From an uncultured Lentisphaeria bacterium (GTDB taxonomy: Bacteria > Verrucomicrobiota > Lentisphaeria > Victivallales > UBA1829): a DNA stretch of 64,000 bases. A model generated the notes under the pieces. The model worked only from the letters and a program-made list of their open reading frames with translations. It did not search any database and was not told the DNA's origin. The translations under genes and the position numbers were made by a program. Of the stretch, positions 26,153 through 34,828 are shown piece by piece (the stretch's first letter is position 1; each line of letters starts with the position of its first letter). The stretch covers positions 1 to 64,000 of the forward strand of contig CAJKAR010000016.1 of the NCBI GenBank assembly GCA_905197955.1. Direction: 5' to 3'.

Positions 26153-26181
26153 TATTACAGAATTAAAAATTAATATTACAG
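26153..26181 (+). promoter_or_regulatory. Candidate operator: direct repeat TATTACAG
   Basis: TATTACAG occurs at 26153-26160 and 26174-26181, 21 bp apart (two helical turns), with the small palindrome ATTAA-AAA-TTAAT between them. The pair lies between the promoter and the start of the GntR/LacI regulator, as expected for an autoregulatory site. Confidence 0.45.
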
Positions 26182-26190
26182 AGAATCTAT

Positions 26191-27258
26191 ATGACCATAC
26201 TGGACAGAGGCAAAAAACGCCTGGGATTGGAACAGGCCTTGAAAAATTCCATTCTTGACGGGACCCTGCAGCCGGGAATGCGTCTGCCCACACTGGAACA
26301 GTTGAATGGCAAGTTCAACGCCAGCAAGGCGACCTTTCAGCATGTGATAAACCGTCTGAAACGGCAGGGATTCATCCGCAGTGTGGAGCGTCAGGGCTTG
26401 TTTGTGGCAGACAATCTTCCGAATGAAACGCATTTCGGCCTGGTGTTTGACCGGAAAACAAATGCATTTCTGAAAAAAATCGAAGAACAGGCGGAACTTC
26501 TGAACAAGGAAGGAAAATGGAAATTTTCCGTCTTCCGGAACGAATACACGCCCGCGCTTCTGGAACGGAACTGGACCGATCTGCGGGAACGTCTCCAAGA
26601 ACAGACTCTTGCCGGACTTTTTTTCTTTTTCAATCCGGTCGATGAAGAAGTTCTCCAGCTGATCCAGGAATATTCACAAGTTCCGATGGTCATGTATGAT
26701 CAATATCCGAATCATGATACGCTTCTTGTTCTGAAAATGGAACCGGAATCGTGCGCGGAAAAGAGTCTGGATCTTTTTCTGCGGCGGAAGATCACGCGCC
26801 TGGCAGTCATCAGCAAACCGGAACAGCCTCTGACACGCAGTTTTCTCCGGGCGGCTCAGGAAAAAGGCATCGAAATTCCGGACCGCTGGAGCCTCACTGC
26901 CCCCGAATACAGTTCAGAAGGCGCCAGAAATATCATTCTGCTGTTACTCAGCCTTCCGCCGGAGCAGCGGCCGAACGGACTCTATATCACGGATGACAAT
27001 CTTCTGAACGCGGTACAGGCGGGAATCGTGGAATCCGGGGTTCGGGTACCGCAGGATCTGACCGTCGTCTGTCATACGAATTTTCCCGATCCGCCGGAAA
27101 CGGTCATTCCCGTTCTGAAGGTTGGATTCGACAATCGGGAGCTGCTCTGCTCCTCCATTGAAGCGGTCCGGGAATACAAGAGTTCCGGCGTTACGACACG
27201 GAATGTCATTCTGGGCAAATATGAAACGGAAATCAATACCAATCAGAAACCGGTATAA
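26191..27258 (+). CDS. GntR-HTH/LacI-sensor transcriptional regulator
   Basis: 355 residues. The GntR-type N-terminus (about 8-70: LEQALKNSILDGTLQPGMRLPTLEQLNGKF, NASKATFQHVINRLKRQGFI) is joined to a LacI-like sensor (about 80-345: FGLVFDRKTNAFLKKI, RPNGLYITDDNLLNAVQAG, VPQDLTVVCHTNF). Only a weak GAGA lies before the ATG. It is the first gene of an operon: the GH71-like gene begins 19 bp after its stop. It probably senses a sugar released by that enzyme and represses the strong promoter in front of itself. Confidence 0.85.
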   Translation: MTILDRGKKRLGLEQALKNSILDGTLQPGMRLPTLEQLNGKFNASKATFQHVINRLKRQGFIRSVERQGLFVADNLPNETHFGLVFDRKTNAFLKKIEEQAELLNKEGKWKFSVFRNEYTPALLERNWTDLRERLQEQTLAGLFFFFNPVDEEVLQLIQEYSQVPMVMYDQYPNHDTLLVLKMEPESCAEKSLDLFLRRKITRLAVISKPEQPLTRSFLRAAQEKGIEIPDRWSLTAPEYSSEGARNIILLLLSLPPEQRPNGLYITDDNLLNAVQAGIVESGVRVPQDLTVVCHTNFPDPPETVIPVLKVGFDNRELLCSSIEAVREYKSSGVTTRNVILGKYETEINTNQKPV

Positions 27259-27277
27259 AAGAAGAAAGGATTTCAAC

Positions 27278-30211
27278 ATGAAATTTCCGCATCTTGCGCT
27301 CCTTCTGGCGGCATGTCTCCTGGAAGGGACCAACTCCGGAGCGGCAGTTCCGGAATCGGCACCCGGGCACGAAAACGCTCCGGTTATCTTTTTTGCACAT
27401 TTCATGCCGCAGGTCTCCTGGGGAGACATTCATGCAAATGGACACATCGGCGGAAATGCAGATGTGTTTCCTTTCTATCCGCAGTCCGGTACCAAAGTGG
27501 AACAGATGAAACGAGCCATGCTTGCCGCTCTTGAGAGCGGAATCAACGGTTTTCAGTTTCTCACTGTTGTTCCGCAGGAAGCATGGCAGGCGGCGGAAGA
27601 AGTTCGGAAAGAAACCGGAAAGCTCTTCTACATCGCCCCCGAATGGTGCGACATGGGGCCCGATCGGAAAAAAGCTGCCGAACGGATTGCTGACTTTCTG
27701 AAAAAATATGGAAACAGTCCGTTTGTCTATCGCCGGAATGGAGTGCAAGTGCACTTCCTCTACAATCACGGGAAATGGTCGGGAGAAAATGCAAACAGAA
27801 CTGAAGGGGTGGCGGAAGTAAAGAAAATGCTTGCGGATCAGGGACTCAAAGTTCTGCTTGTTCCGACCGTCGGAGATCTGGGCAAAACGGTTCTGGATCG
27901 TCCCGATCGCGCCCACGCCCCCTTCGAACCGTTCCGGAAAATCAAATTCGGAAAACTTCAGTATCTAAAAGAAACCTGCTGGGACGGCGCAACCGATCTG
28001 AATTCCGGTTCCGATATGCGCGACGAACAGATCCGGGAAATCAAAAAACGTCTCACCGGACTCGGCAAACCCTTTCTTTTCGTCCCCGCCCTCCGCTCCA
28101 TGTACGACAGTTCCAACCGCTACTGGCAGGCAATCCATTGCCGCGGCGAAGGCTTCCGCGTCCTGCGCCGCGATCTGCGACAGTGGATCGAACACGGTTT
28201 CCGCATTTTCACCTTCTCCACCTGGAACGATGTCAACGAGACCATCCTCATGCCATCCAGCCGCAACGTATGGGGACTTAATGATATGATCCGATACTAT
28301 CACGGTCTTGCGGAAAATGGAAGAAGCCCCTTCTCCGTCCCACGTTTTCTTCTATCCTACGAACCGGAAGTTCTGCTGGGAGAACAGGGATTCTTCCAGT
28401 TCCTTGTTCTCCCGGAAAAAGATACGCTCAGCAGTGACTACCGAGCCAATGTCTCATTGCGCGATTTGAACGGAAAAGAGATCAGCGCATTCAGTCTGCT
28501 CGCCCAGATCGACGGAGAATCCCGCGACTCCTTCAACGAACACCGCTTTGATACGACCTTTCTCAACACTCCGGAAATGGTACTTGTTCCGCATGTAACC
28601 ATCACGCAGATCGACAAATCCTCCGGTGCATCCAGGAAGCTGTACAATGCAGTTCGTCTCGCCCCGATCCGGATTCGCTGCAACCGTCTCAGCTATTTTG
28701 TCCCGTATACGATCTCGCTCAATCATATCAATCCGTCGTCCAGTCTGAAGCTCTCCTGGGAAAACGATTCCTCACCCGTTCTCGTATCGAAAACGGGCGA
28801 ACTGCCGAACCTGAAGCTGGAAATCCGCGGCGACAAGGAGTTCCGCAGAGTCAATTTTGCGGAAAGCTCTCTTCATATCGGAGCCGTCCGGCCCTCCGAC
28901 ACCAGAGAGAAAACACTCAAATACTTCATTCGCTTCAGCGTAGATACTCCGGTCAAAGCCAAGTTCTCCGTGCAGAACGGAACAATCGATACCACCTACA
29001 AACCCTTCTGGGATCTGAACCGTGCCTATCACAAAATCGGTTCGCAACAAACGGAACTTTCCCTGCCGGCAGGTTACCGCAGTCTTCCACTGGTTGTTGA
29101 AATCAGCGGAAGCCCGGAGACGGAATGGTCTCTCGCTCTTCCAGGCACATCCGTTCTGAAGGGAACCATACGTTCTCTCGCGGAACAGCCGCTTTTCAAA
29201 GAGATGTCATCTGCGGGAAAGAAAAATGTCCTTTCCATGCAGCTGACCAAGGATGCAACCGATCCGAATATCGACTTCCCGATTTCAAAATCTGCGGTCG
29301 CGGTTCGTCCGCTTCCTGTGCAGAAGGGGAGCGATTCCATGCGAGTCCTCCATGCCTGGGGATTGGACCAGAACGAGAAGCTCTGCTTCTCCAATCCGGT
29401 TGTTCTGAAGATCAGTCCATATACAGGAGAGAAAGTCCCTGTCCGCTTCCTTCAAACAGGCGGGACCTTTGACGACTTCGTCAACAATCATAATGCGGCA
29501 TCTGAAAACCAATTTACACGAGATGATATCCGAACCCGTCTTGTGGACACCTCTCTGATTCCCTATCATCTGCTGACCTTCGACGAAGGTGCAGGCAAGG
29601 AGGTAAACCATCACGGAACCGCGCATCAGCTCGGACGCGGCTGGCTCGAAGGCAACTACCGCTGGAACCGGAACGGATGGCACAAATCCTCTCTGAAACT
29701 GGAAGGAGGAGTCCTCAAACTGCGCTCCAAAACCATGCCGCATGGCTGTCTGACGGTAAGCATGAGGATCCGTCTGGATGAAACAGCGTCATCTCCGGAA
29801 AACTCGATCATGGAGGATGCCGACAACTACCAGATGAAGCTTTCCGGGTCCTTCAGTCTCACCGTGGAGCCAGATGGACGCGTTACCCTCCACCGCCCCA
29901 TCTCCGGGAAAAATGCGACTCTCACATCCACCATACCCCTGAAGAAAGGCTGGAACCACATTGTCGCCGTTTACGATCTGGAATCCCTGAAACTCTATCT
30001 CAACGGACTCCCTGCGGGCGAAAAGAAAAACCTGAAACCGGCTTACACTCGGACCCATTCCACTCCGTCGATCGGAAGTTCCAGAATCAAAAAGAGCAAA
30101 CAGGGCAAACCGCTCACTTTCCGCGGAGAAATCGACCAGTTGGAAATCATCGGAACAGCCTTGAATGCTGCGGATGTCCGCAACCTCTATCGGAACGGGA
30201 CATGGAAATAA
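27278..30211 (+). CDS. Secreted GH71/GH99-like glycoside hydrolase with C-terminal LamG-like domain
   Basis: 977 residues with a signal peptide (about 1-23, LALLLAACLLEG). The N-terminal barrel (about 30-350) opens with VIFFAHFMPQVSWGDIHANGHIGG and has INGFQFLTVV, FYIAPEWCDMG and FTFSTWNDVNETILMPS, the pattern of GH71 alpha-1,3-glucanases and GH99-like enzymes, in which acidic residues near such motifs are catalytic. Beta-sandwich regions follow, and the last 220 residues (LLTFDEGAG, LTVSMRIRLDE, GWNHIVAVYDLESLKLYLNG, GEIDQLEIIGTALNAADV) are a LamG/concanavalin-type module. ATG 27278 has AAAGGA upstream. A pseudopilin gene follows 83 bp later. Confidence 0.8.
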   Translation: MKFPHLALLLAACLLEGTNSGAAVPESAPGHENAPVIFFAHFMPQVSWGDIHANGHIGGNADVFPFYPQSGTKVEQMKRAMLAALESGINGFQFLTVVPQEAWQAAEEVRKETGKLFYIAPEWCDMGPDRKKAAERIADFLKKYGNSPFVYRRNGVQVHFLYNHGKWSGENANRTEGVAEVKKMLADQGLKVLLVPTVGDLGKTVLDRPDRAHAPFEPFRKIKFGKLQYLKETCWDGATDLNSGSDMRDEQIREIKKRLTGLGKPFLFVPALRSMYDSSNRYWQAIHCRGEGFRVLRRDLRQWIEHGFRIFTFSTWNDVNETILMPSSRNVWGLNDMIRYYHGLAENGRSPFSVPRFLLSYEPEVLLGEQGFFQFLVLPEKDTLSSDYRANVSLRDLNGKEISAFSLLAQIDGESRDSFNEHRFDTTFLNTPEMVLVPHVTITQIDKSSGASRKLYNAVRLAPIRIRCNRLSYFVPYTISLNHINPSSSLKLSWENDSSPVLVSKTGELPNLKLEIRGDKEFRRVNFAESSLHIGAVRPSDTREKTLKYFIRFSVDTPVKAKFSVQNGTIDTTYKPFWDLNRAYHKIGSQQTELSLPAGYRSLPLVVEISGSPETEWSLALPGTSVLKGTIRSLAEQPLFKEMSSAGKKNVLSMQLTKDATDPNIDFPISKSAVAVRPLPVQKGSDSMRVLHAWGLDQNEKLCFSNPVVLKISPYTGEKVPVRFLQTGGTFDDFVNNHNAASENQFTRDDIRTRLVDTSLIPYHLLTFDEGAGKEVNHHGTAHQLGRGWLEGNYRWNRNGWHKSSLKLEGGVLKLRSKTMPHGCLTVSMRIRLDETASSPENSIMEDADNYQMKLSGSFSLTVEPDGRVTLHRPISGKNATLTSTIPLKKGWNHIVAVYDLESLKLYLNGLPAGEKKNLKPAYTRTHSTPSIGSSRIKKSKQGKPLTFRGEIDQLEIIGTALNAADVRNLYRNGTWK

Positions 30212-30215
30212 GACC

Positions 30216-30248
30216 GCACCCGGGAATTGATAGAAACATCCCGGGCGC
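30216..30248 (+). other. Intercistronic hairpin between GH and pseudopilin genes
   Basis: CCCGGGA (30219-30225) pairs with TCCCGGG (30239-30245), flanked by GC/GC. No T-tract follows, so it may be an mRNA-processing or stabilising structure and is unlikely to be a simple terminator. Confidence 0.45.
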
Positions 30249-30294
30249 TTCTCACCAAACATCTTCGTCTCTCAACAAAGAAAGGGAACCCCTC

Positions 30295-31041
30295 ATGAAA
30301 GATGCACAAAATACCGCCCAGCCCGACTTTTCCGGCAACAGGGAAAAACAATCCGGCATAGCCAAAAAGCACCTTTTCACATTGATAGAACTCCTTGTGG
30401 TCGTAGCAATTATAGCGATCCTGGCAGGACTTCTTCTTCCGTCACTGAACAAAGCACGTCAGGCTGGACTGGCGGCATCCTGCACCAACAATCTCAAGCA
30501 GATGGGACTCTACTTTCACAACTATACGAGCGATTCCGATGACAATCTCCCATTCCATACGACAAACGAAAGTAGCCGGGACGCTGCACAGCAGAACTGT
30601 CTTATCTGGATTCTCCAGAAACTCTATCCGAAAGTCTTCCTCAGCGACCGGGATTACAGTGCAAAAAAAGGCCGTCAGTTCTGGCATTGTCCTGCAGCGC
30701 CTCTCTACACCTATTCCGAAGCGGGCGGACAGGGTCCCAGCGACTTCGGAACCAATTCCCGCATGGGATGCGATAAAAACGGCAACTGGGTCTACCGTCT
30801 TCCGCAGTCTGCCCCGCAGCCCTCACGAAAATTCCTTCTTGCAGACATCCGTCAGAACGGTCGTCCGAATCACAATCCGGAAAGTTTCACCGCAATGCTG
30901 GAATCAGCCCGCCATAACAACACGGTGAATATGTCCTTCTTCGATGGCCATGTCGAACGGAAAAGCAACATAGCCTATATCTGCCGCTGGACCAGCTGGG
31001 GCAGTTACAATTCCGCTGAAGATCAATATCCCTGGAACTAA
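30295..31041 (+). CDS. Pseudopilin-like protein (type IV pilin N-terminal methylation domain, H-X9-DG)
   Basis: 248 residues. A 27-residue polar leader ending AKKHL precedes FTLIELLVVVAIIAILAGLLL with Glu at +5; the -1 residue is Leu. LPSLNKARQAG and SCTNNLKQMGLYFHNY follow. The C-terminal motif RHNNTVNMSFFDGH fits H-X9-DG. The ATG at 30295 has AAAGGG about 9 nt upstream; the in-frame ATG at 30202 overlaps the GH and is less likely. It is the last gene of the regulator/GH71-like/pseudopilin unit and is followed by the structured repeat at 31061. Confidence 0.87.
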   Translation: MKDAQNTAQPDFSGNREKQSGIAKKHLFTLIELLVVVAIIAILAGLLLPSLNKARQAGLAASCTNNLKQMGLYFHNYTSDSDDNLPFHTTNESSRDAAQQNCLIWILQKLYPKVFLSDRDYSAKKGRQFWHCPAAPLYTYSEAGGQGPSDFGTNSRMGCDKNGNWVYRLPQSAPQPSRKFLLADIRQNGRPNHNPESFTAMLESARHNNTVNMSFFDGHVERKSNIAYICRWTSWGSYNSAEDQYPWN

Positions 31042-31060
31042 TACCCATACACAAAAAATA

Positions 31061-31130
31061 CGGAAAAATGCGAATGCATTTTTCTCGGGTCAAGGACTGT
31101 GTCCTTGTCGCGATCCAGCGGCGAAACGCT
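31061..31130 (+). repeat. Three-hairpin intergenic repeat, copy B
   Basis: It matches the reverse complement of bases 1-70 at 66 of 70 positions. Hairpins are 31063-31084 (9-bp stem, 4-nt loop), 31091-31107 (7-bp stem, 3-nt loop) and 31115-31132 (CCAGCG/CGCTGG). A fourth, CCGTGC/GCACGG at 31133-31147, follows. It starts 20 nt after the pseudopilin stop, in the same orientation as that gene, as copy A does for its gene. An 86-codon reading frame from 31068 runs through it, but the nucleotide differences between copies do not favour synonymous sites. Confidence 0.85.
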
Positions 31131-31161
31131 GGCCGTGCAGCGCACGGAATCTTACAAAATA

Positions 31162-31213
31162 AAAAAATGCGAGAGGCGAAAACCGCTTTGAAAAGCGGTT
31201 CTTCTCCTCTCGC
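31162..31213 (-). terminator. Terminator of the secretin-MacAB-like operon
   Basis: On the minus strand a long two-part hairpin: outer stem GCGAGAGG/CCTCTCGC (31206-31213 with 31169-31176) and inner stem AACCGCTT/AAGCGGTT (31193-31200 with 31181-31188), followed by a run of seven T. A separate 9-bp hairpin GCCTTTGCG/CGCAAAGGC at 31243-31265 lies between it and the permease stop. Confidence 0.85.
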
Positions 31214-31291
31214 GCTCTCCTCTTTCCCTAAACTTTTCGACCGCCTTTGCGTTTCCCGCAAAGGCTCACAGGATCTGGAGCTCCCGCAGAA

Positions 31292-32557
31292 TTACTCGGA
31301 ACGGAGGACCTCAATCGGATTCTGCTGAGCGGCCTTCCACGCAGGATAGGTACCGAACAGCACGCCAATCACTGCACTGATCACCAGAGCAAGGACAATG
31401 AACCAGATGGAAAATGCAGTCGGCATGTCGGCATATAAAGTCACCATTTTTGCAATGAAGACACCAAGTGCAACTCCGGTACCGCCACCAAGCGAAGTCA
31501 GAAAGATCGTCTCAAACAGGAACTGCTTGATAATATCCCCCTTCTGCGCCCCCAATGCGCGCCGGGTTCCAATCTCCTTGCGCCGCTCGTACACGTTGGC
31601 CAGCATGATGTTCATAATGCCGATGCCTCCGACCAGAAGCGAAATACCTGCAATGGAACTCATGACAATCGTAAAAATATTCTGAGTAGCCTCCTGCTGC
31701 TTCAGGAGATCCAGAGGAACAAGCATTGTCCAGTCTTTGGTTTCAGAATGGACTTTGCTCATGTAAGCAGCAATACGCTTTGAGGTGTAGTCGATGTAGC
31801 TGACATCACGCACCTGGACAATAAACGTATCGAAATCGACATCCTCCACCACAGGATTGCGGCTGCTGGTGTCGTATGCTTTTTTCCCGAAAATGGAATC
31901 CGATGCCATGATCGTCACAAAAATACAGTCGTTCGGACTTCCCACGCCGGGAATGTTGGTTCCATGGGAATTCTCTAGGATTCCGACAACCCGGAACACA
32001 TCTTTTTCCACCATCAGCGTAGAGCCGATGATGTCCTGCTGTCCGAGAGAGAAAAGCGCCCGCTTCACATTGAGTCCGATCACACAGGTGTTGTTGATTC
32101 CGTCGATATTTGAAAGCCAGCGCCCCTGAACAATATCGGAACGGCTGAATTTCAGAAAATCGATAGACACCCCGACCAGCGAAAGATCCAGCCGCTTCAT
32201 TCCGCTGAGAATCTTTTTCCGGGAATTGCGCGCAACAGACACCTGCTCCACATTATCCATTTTCCGAATGTGATCCAGATCGACCGTGGTAATGCCGTAG
32301 CGATCCATCAGACTCTGTCCGGAAGAATCGGAAACATCCTTCCCGGACGCCGGCGGTTTGCGGGTGGCAACGATAATCTTATCCGTTCCCATCGCTTCAA
32401 TCTGTGCAAGCGCCTGAATTTTGGCACCTTCCGAAATCGCCAGCATCGCGATCACGCTGCCGACTCCGAAGATAATTCCCAGAGACGTCAGAATGGACCG
32501 CACCTTGTGCAGCATCAGATTGTGAAAAGAAAGCCAGACCTGATCGTGAAGCCGCAT
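31292..32557 (-). CDS. MacB-like ABC transporter permease
   Basis: 421 residues: one N-terminal membrane segment (about 18-40, ILTSLGIIFGVGSVIAML), a long periplasmic domain (about 45-285) and three C-terminal membrane segments (SIAGISLLVGGIGIMNIML; ETIFLTSLGGGTGVALGVF; WFIVLALVISAVIGVLFG). YERRKEIGTRRALGAQK is the cytoplasmic coupling segment. This is the MacB/FtsX-like permease type that works by moving its periplasmic domain without passing substrate across the inner membrane. Unlike E. coli MacB the ATPase is a separate gene, which overlaps almost directly upstream. It is the last gene of the operon. Confidence 0.9.
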   Translation of the reverse strand: MRLHDQVWLSFHNLMLHKVRSILTSLGIIFGVGSVIAMLAISEGAKIQALAQIEAMGTDKIIVATRKPPASGKDVSDSSGQSLMDRYGITTVDLDHIRKMDNVEQVSVARNSRKKILSGMKRLDLSLVGVSIDFLKFSRSDIVQGRWLSNIDGINNTCVIGLNVKRALFSLGQQDIIGSTLMVEKDVFRVVGILENSHGTNIPGVGSPNDCIFVTIMASDSIFGKKAYDTSSRNPVVEDVDFDTFIVQVRDVSYIDYTSKRIAAYMSKVHSETKDWTMLVPLDLLKQQEATQNIFTIVMSSIAGISLLVGGIGIMNIMLANVYERRKEIGTRRALGAQKGDIIKQFLFETIFLTSLGGGTGVALGVFIAKMVTLYADMPTAFSIWFIVLALVISAVIGVLFGTYPAWKAAQQNPIEVLRSE

Positions 32558-32558
32558 G

Positions 32559-33305
32559 TCACTGATACTCCTGCGTATAGCCCGCGATATTGTCGATGAT
32601 CTTCCATACCATGCCGTTGCGCAGATAGATCACGCGGTCGTAATGAGGTTCATAATAGGGATTGTGCGTCACCATGACAATCGTAGTTCCGGCCTCATGC
32701 AGTTCATGAAAAAGATTCATGATCTCGGCACCGGTTTTCTCGTCGAGATTTCCGGTTGGCTCGTCGGCAAGAATGAAGGTCGGACTGTTCACCAGGGAAC
32801 GCGCCACCGCCACACGCTGACACTCTCCGCCCGAAAGCTGGTTCGGCCGATGGTCCAGACGATGCCCCAGCCGGACCCGTTCCGCCATGTATGCCGAAAT
32901 TTCATGACGCTTCTTCGCCGGGACCTCCGCATACAGCATCGGCACTTCAATGTTCTCCTGAACCGTCAGATGAGGAAAGAGATTGAACGCCTGAAAGACA
33001 AAGCCGATCTTGATGTTCCGGACTCGAGTCAGCTCGTAGTCACTCATCCGGGAAACGTCGATTCCATCCAGACGATAAAGACCGCCCGTCGGCTTGTCAA
33101 GAAGCCCCAGAATATTCAGCATCGTCGATTTTCCGGAACCGGAGGTCCCCATGATTCCGATGAATTCTCCGCGCCAGATATCGTAGTTGATCCCTTTCAG
33201 GACAGGTACATCGCCGCTGCCCGTATGATAGGCTTTCCGGATGTCCTCCAGATGAAGAGCCTCTTTGAGGTTTTCCCTGTTCCGCACTTTTTTCTCGTCA
33301 GGCAT
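32559..33305 (-). CDS. MacB/LolD-type ABC transporter ATPase
   Basis: 248 residues with all ABC motifs: Walker A GTSGSGKST, Q-loop FVFQAFNLFPHLTV, signature LSGGECQRVAVARSL, Walker B FILADEPTGNLD and the H-loop MVTHNP. The ADEPTGNLDE segment is typical of the MacB/LolD subfamily. It powers the adjacent permease from the cytoplasm. It starts 11 bp after the adaptor stop with only a weak ribosome-binding site, and its end nearly abuts the permease start. Confidence 0.95.
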   Translation of the reverse strand: MPDEKKVRNRENLKEALHLEDIRKAYHTGSGDVPVLKGINYDIWRGEFIGIMGTSGSGKSTMLNILGLLDKPTGGLYRLDGIDVSRMSDYELTRVRNIKIGFVFQAFNLFPHLTVQENIEVPMLYAEVPAKKRHEISAYMAERVRLGHRLDHRPNQLSGGECQRVAVARSLVNSPTFILADEPTGNLDEKTGAEIMNLFHELHEAGTTIVMVTHNPYYEPHYDRVIYLRNGMVWKIIDNIAGYTQEYQ

Positions 33306-33316
33306 TTCGGCACCGG

Positions 33317-34828
33317 TCAGTTGGAAGAGGTCTGGAACGGACGGTACAGATAAACATCGTCACCCTCCTTGAGACCCTCGGTCACTTCCACATAGTTGTT
33401 GTTGGATTCATTGATCTTGATAAAAACTTTTTCCGGGCCGGTAAGCGTCACCTTGTAGACCAGCAGTTTTCCGTTTTCCTCGAAAACAGCCTCAATCGGA
33501 ACAAACAGGACATCCTTCAGGATGCGGGAGACAACCTCCACCTGCACACTCATTCCACTGACCACACGCGGATCGTTGTTATTGAAATCAACCACCGTAC
33601 GGTAGATCTTCGGACTGTTCTGGTCCCACGGAATCAGATTGACCGGAAGAGAGGCAATCGTATCAATTTTACCGTCCAGCTTGATCGTCTGAATGGAGTC
33701 CGGCGTGATAATCACGCGGTCGCCAGCGGACACTTTGGAACGGTACTGCTCCGGCAGATTCACATCGACAATCATCTTGCTCATATCCGGAATCGTGATG
33801 ATAACCTGCTTTCTGCGGGCATCCATACCGACTTTGACCTCGGGATTGCCCCAGCGACGGTCCGGGTCGCCGTAGATGACAATACCGGACACCGGCGCAA
33901 TCAGCTTCATCATCGGCAGATACGACTGGTGCTTCCGCAGATCGCGTTCGTATTTCCGGATCTGCGTTTCATACTGGAAAAGCTGATTCTTTTTCTGAGC
34001 AATGGATGCCTCGGTCTTGACTTTGGTCTTCCGCAGATTCAGGCGGGCCTGCGCCAGTTTGTTGCGCAGTTCCTTCAGCTTGCTCGGCTGCGTGTAACGC
34101 TTGAAGATTTTACGTTCCTGGACCGCGCTGTTGTATTTGGTATTGGCACTGTCGCGAGTCTGTCTGGCGGTGTCGATCTCCTTCTGCGCCTTCTCTTCGG
34201 CGGCGGCATCGGAATAGACGGTGGTGTTGAAAGTCTGGATCTTTTCCGAAAGAGCATCTTCGGCATCCTGAAGAGTTTTCGCGGCTTCATCGACTTTCAG
34301 GTTCTGTTCGTCGCGGTCGCGGGGGCCTTCCAGACGCCAGTATTTGCTGTAAGCATCCTCGGCCTCCGTCACGGCATCGCGGGCGGTACGGATATCGGCC
34401 TCGTTCGTGCTCTTCAGAATTTCCATCTCATCGAGAGCAATTTCCAGGTCTTTTTTCTTGTTGTCGAGAGAAACCTTGAGATCGTCGATCTTAAGGATCA
34501 GATCGTAGGTTTCGTATTCCGCAACGACCTCCCCTTTCTTCACCTCCTTGTTCTCATCGACCACCTTGATGAGCTTGGTTCCCCAAGGAGCCTCCATTGC
34601 CAGTTTATGCTTGGTCTTGGCATTGACGCTTCCGGTGAGCATCACGCCAAGGATCAGCTCTCCGCGCTTGACCGTGAAAATACGGTCGGGCGCATCCCCT
34701 CCCGAATCGGCGGTTTCCGTCTCACCGCCGAACGGGTTCAGGAAGTAGAACGCAACCGCAACAGCCAGCAGCAGGAAGACAAGACCGGCCAGCACCTTCT
34801 TTTTTTTCAGGACGGAGGGCAGTTTCAT
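33317..34828 (-). CDS. MacA/HlyD-type periplasmic adaptor subunit
   Basis: 503 residues. One N-terminal membrane anchor (about 11-30, LAGLVFLLLAVAVAFYFL) precedes a barrel-sandwich (lipoyl-like) half (GVMLTGSVNAKTKHKLAMEAPWGTKL). A very long alpha-helical coiled-coil hairpin (about 115-305, rich in K, E, A and Q) follows, then the second barrel half (MMKLIAPVSGIVIYGDP), a beta-barrel (MIVDVNLPEQYRSKVSAGDRVIITP) and a membrane-proximal domain. The hairpin normally docks onto a TolC-type channel; here the upstream partner is a secretin. Its ATG overlaps the secretin stop as ATGA. Confidence 0.9.
   Translation of the reverse strand: MKLPSVLKKKKVLAGLVFLLLAVAVAFYFLNPFGGETETADSGGDAPDRIFTVKRGELILGVMLTGSVNAKTKHKLAMEAPWGTKLIKVVDENKEVKKGEVVAEYETYDLILKIDDLKVSLDNKKKDLEIALDEMEILKSTNEADIRTARDAVTEAEDAYSKYWRLEGPRDRDEQNLKVDEAAKTLQDAEDALSEKIQTFNTTVYSDAAAEEKAQKEIDTARQTRDSANTKYNSAVQERKIFKRYTQPSKLKELRNKLAQARLNLRKTKVKTEASIAQKKNQLFQYETQIRKYERDLRKHQSYLPMMKLIAPVSGIVIYGDPDRRWGNPEVKVGMDARRKQVIITIPDMSKMIVDVNLPEQYRSKVSAGDRVIITPDSIQTIKLDGKIDTIASLPVNLIPWDQNSPKIYRTVVDFNNNDPRVVSGMSVQVEVVSRILKDVLFVPIEAVFEENGKLLVYKVTLTGPEKVFIKINESNNNYVEVTEGLKEGDDVYLYRPFQTSSN

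Noticed and set aside
31068..31328. An 86-codon frame beginning inside the structured repeat (MRMHFSRVKD...)
   Set aside because: The frame is partly kept in the other copy, but three of the four differences change the amino acid while all spare the stems. It also crosses the opposite-strand terminator and the 3' end of the permease gene. A folded element explains it better, though a small protein is not fully excluded.
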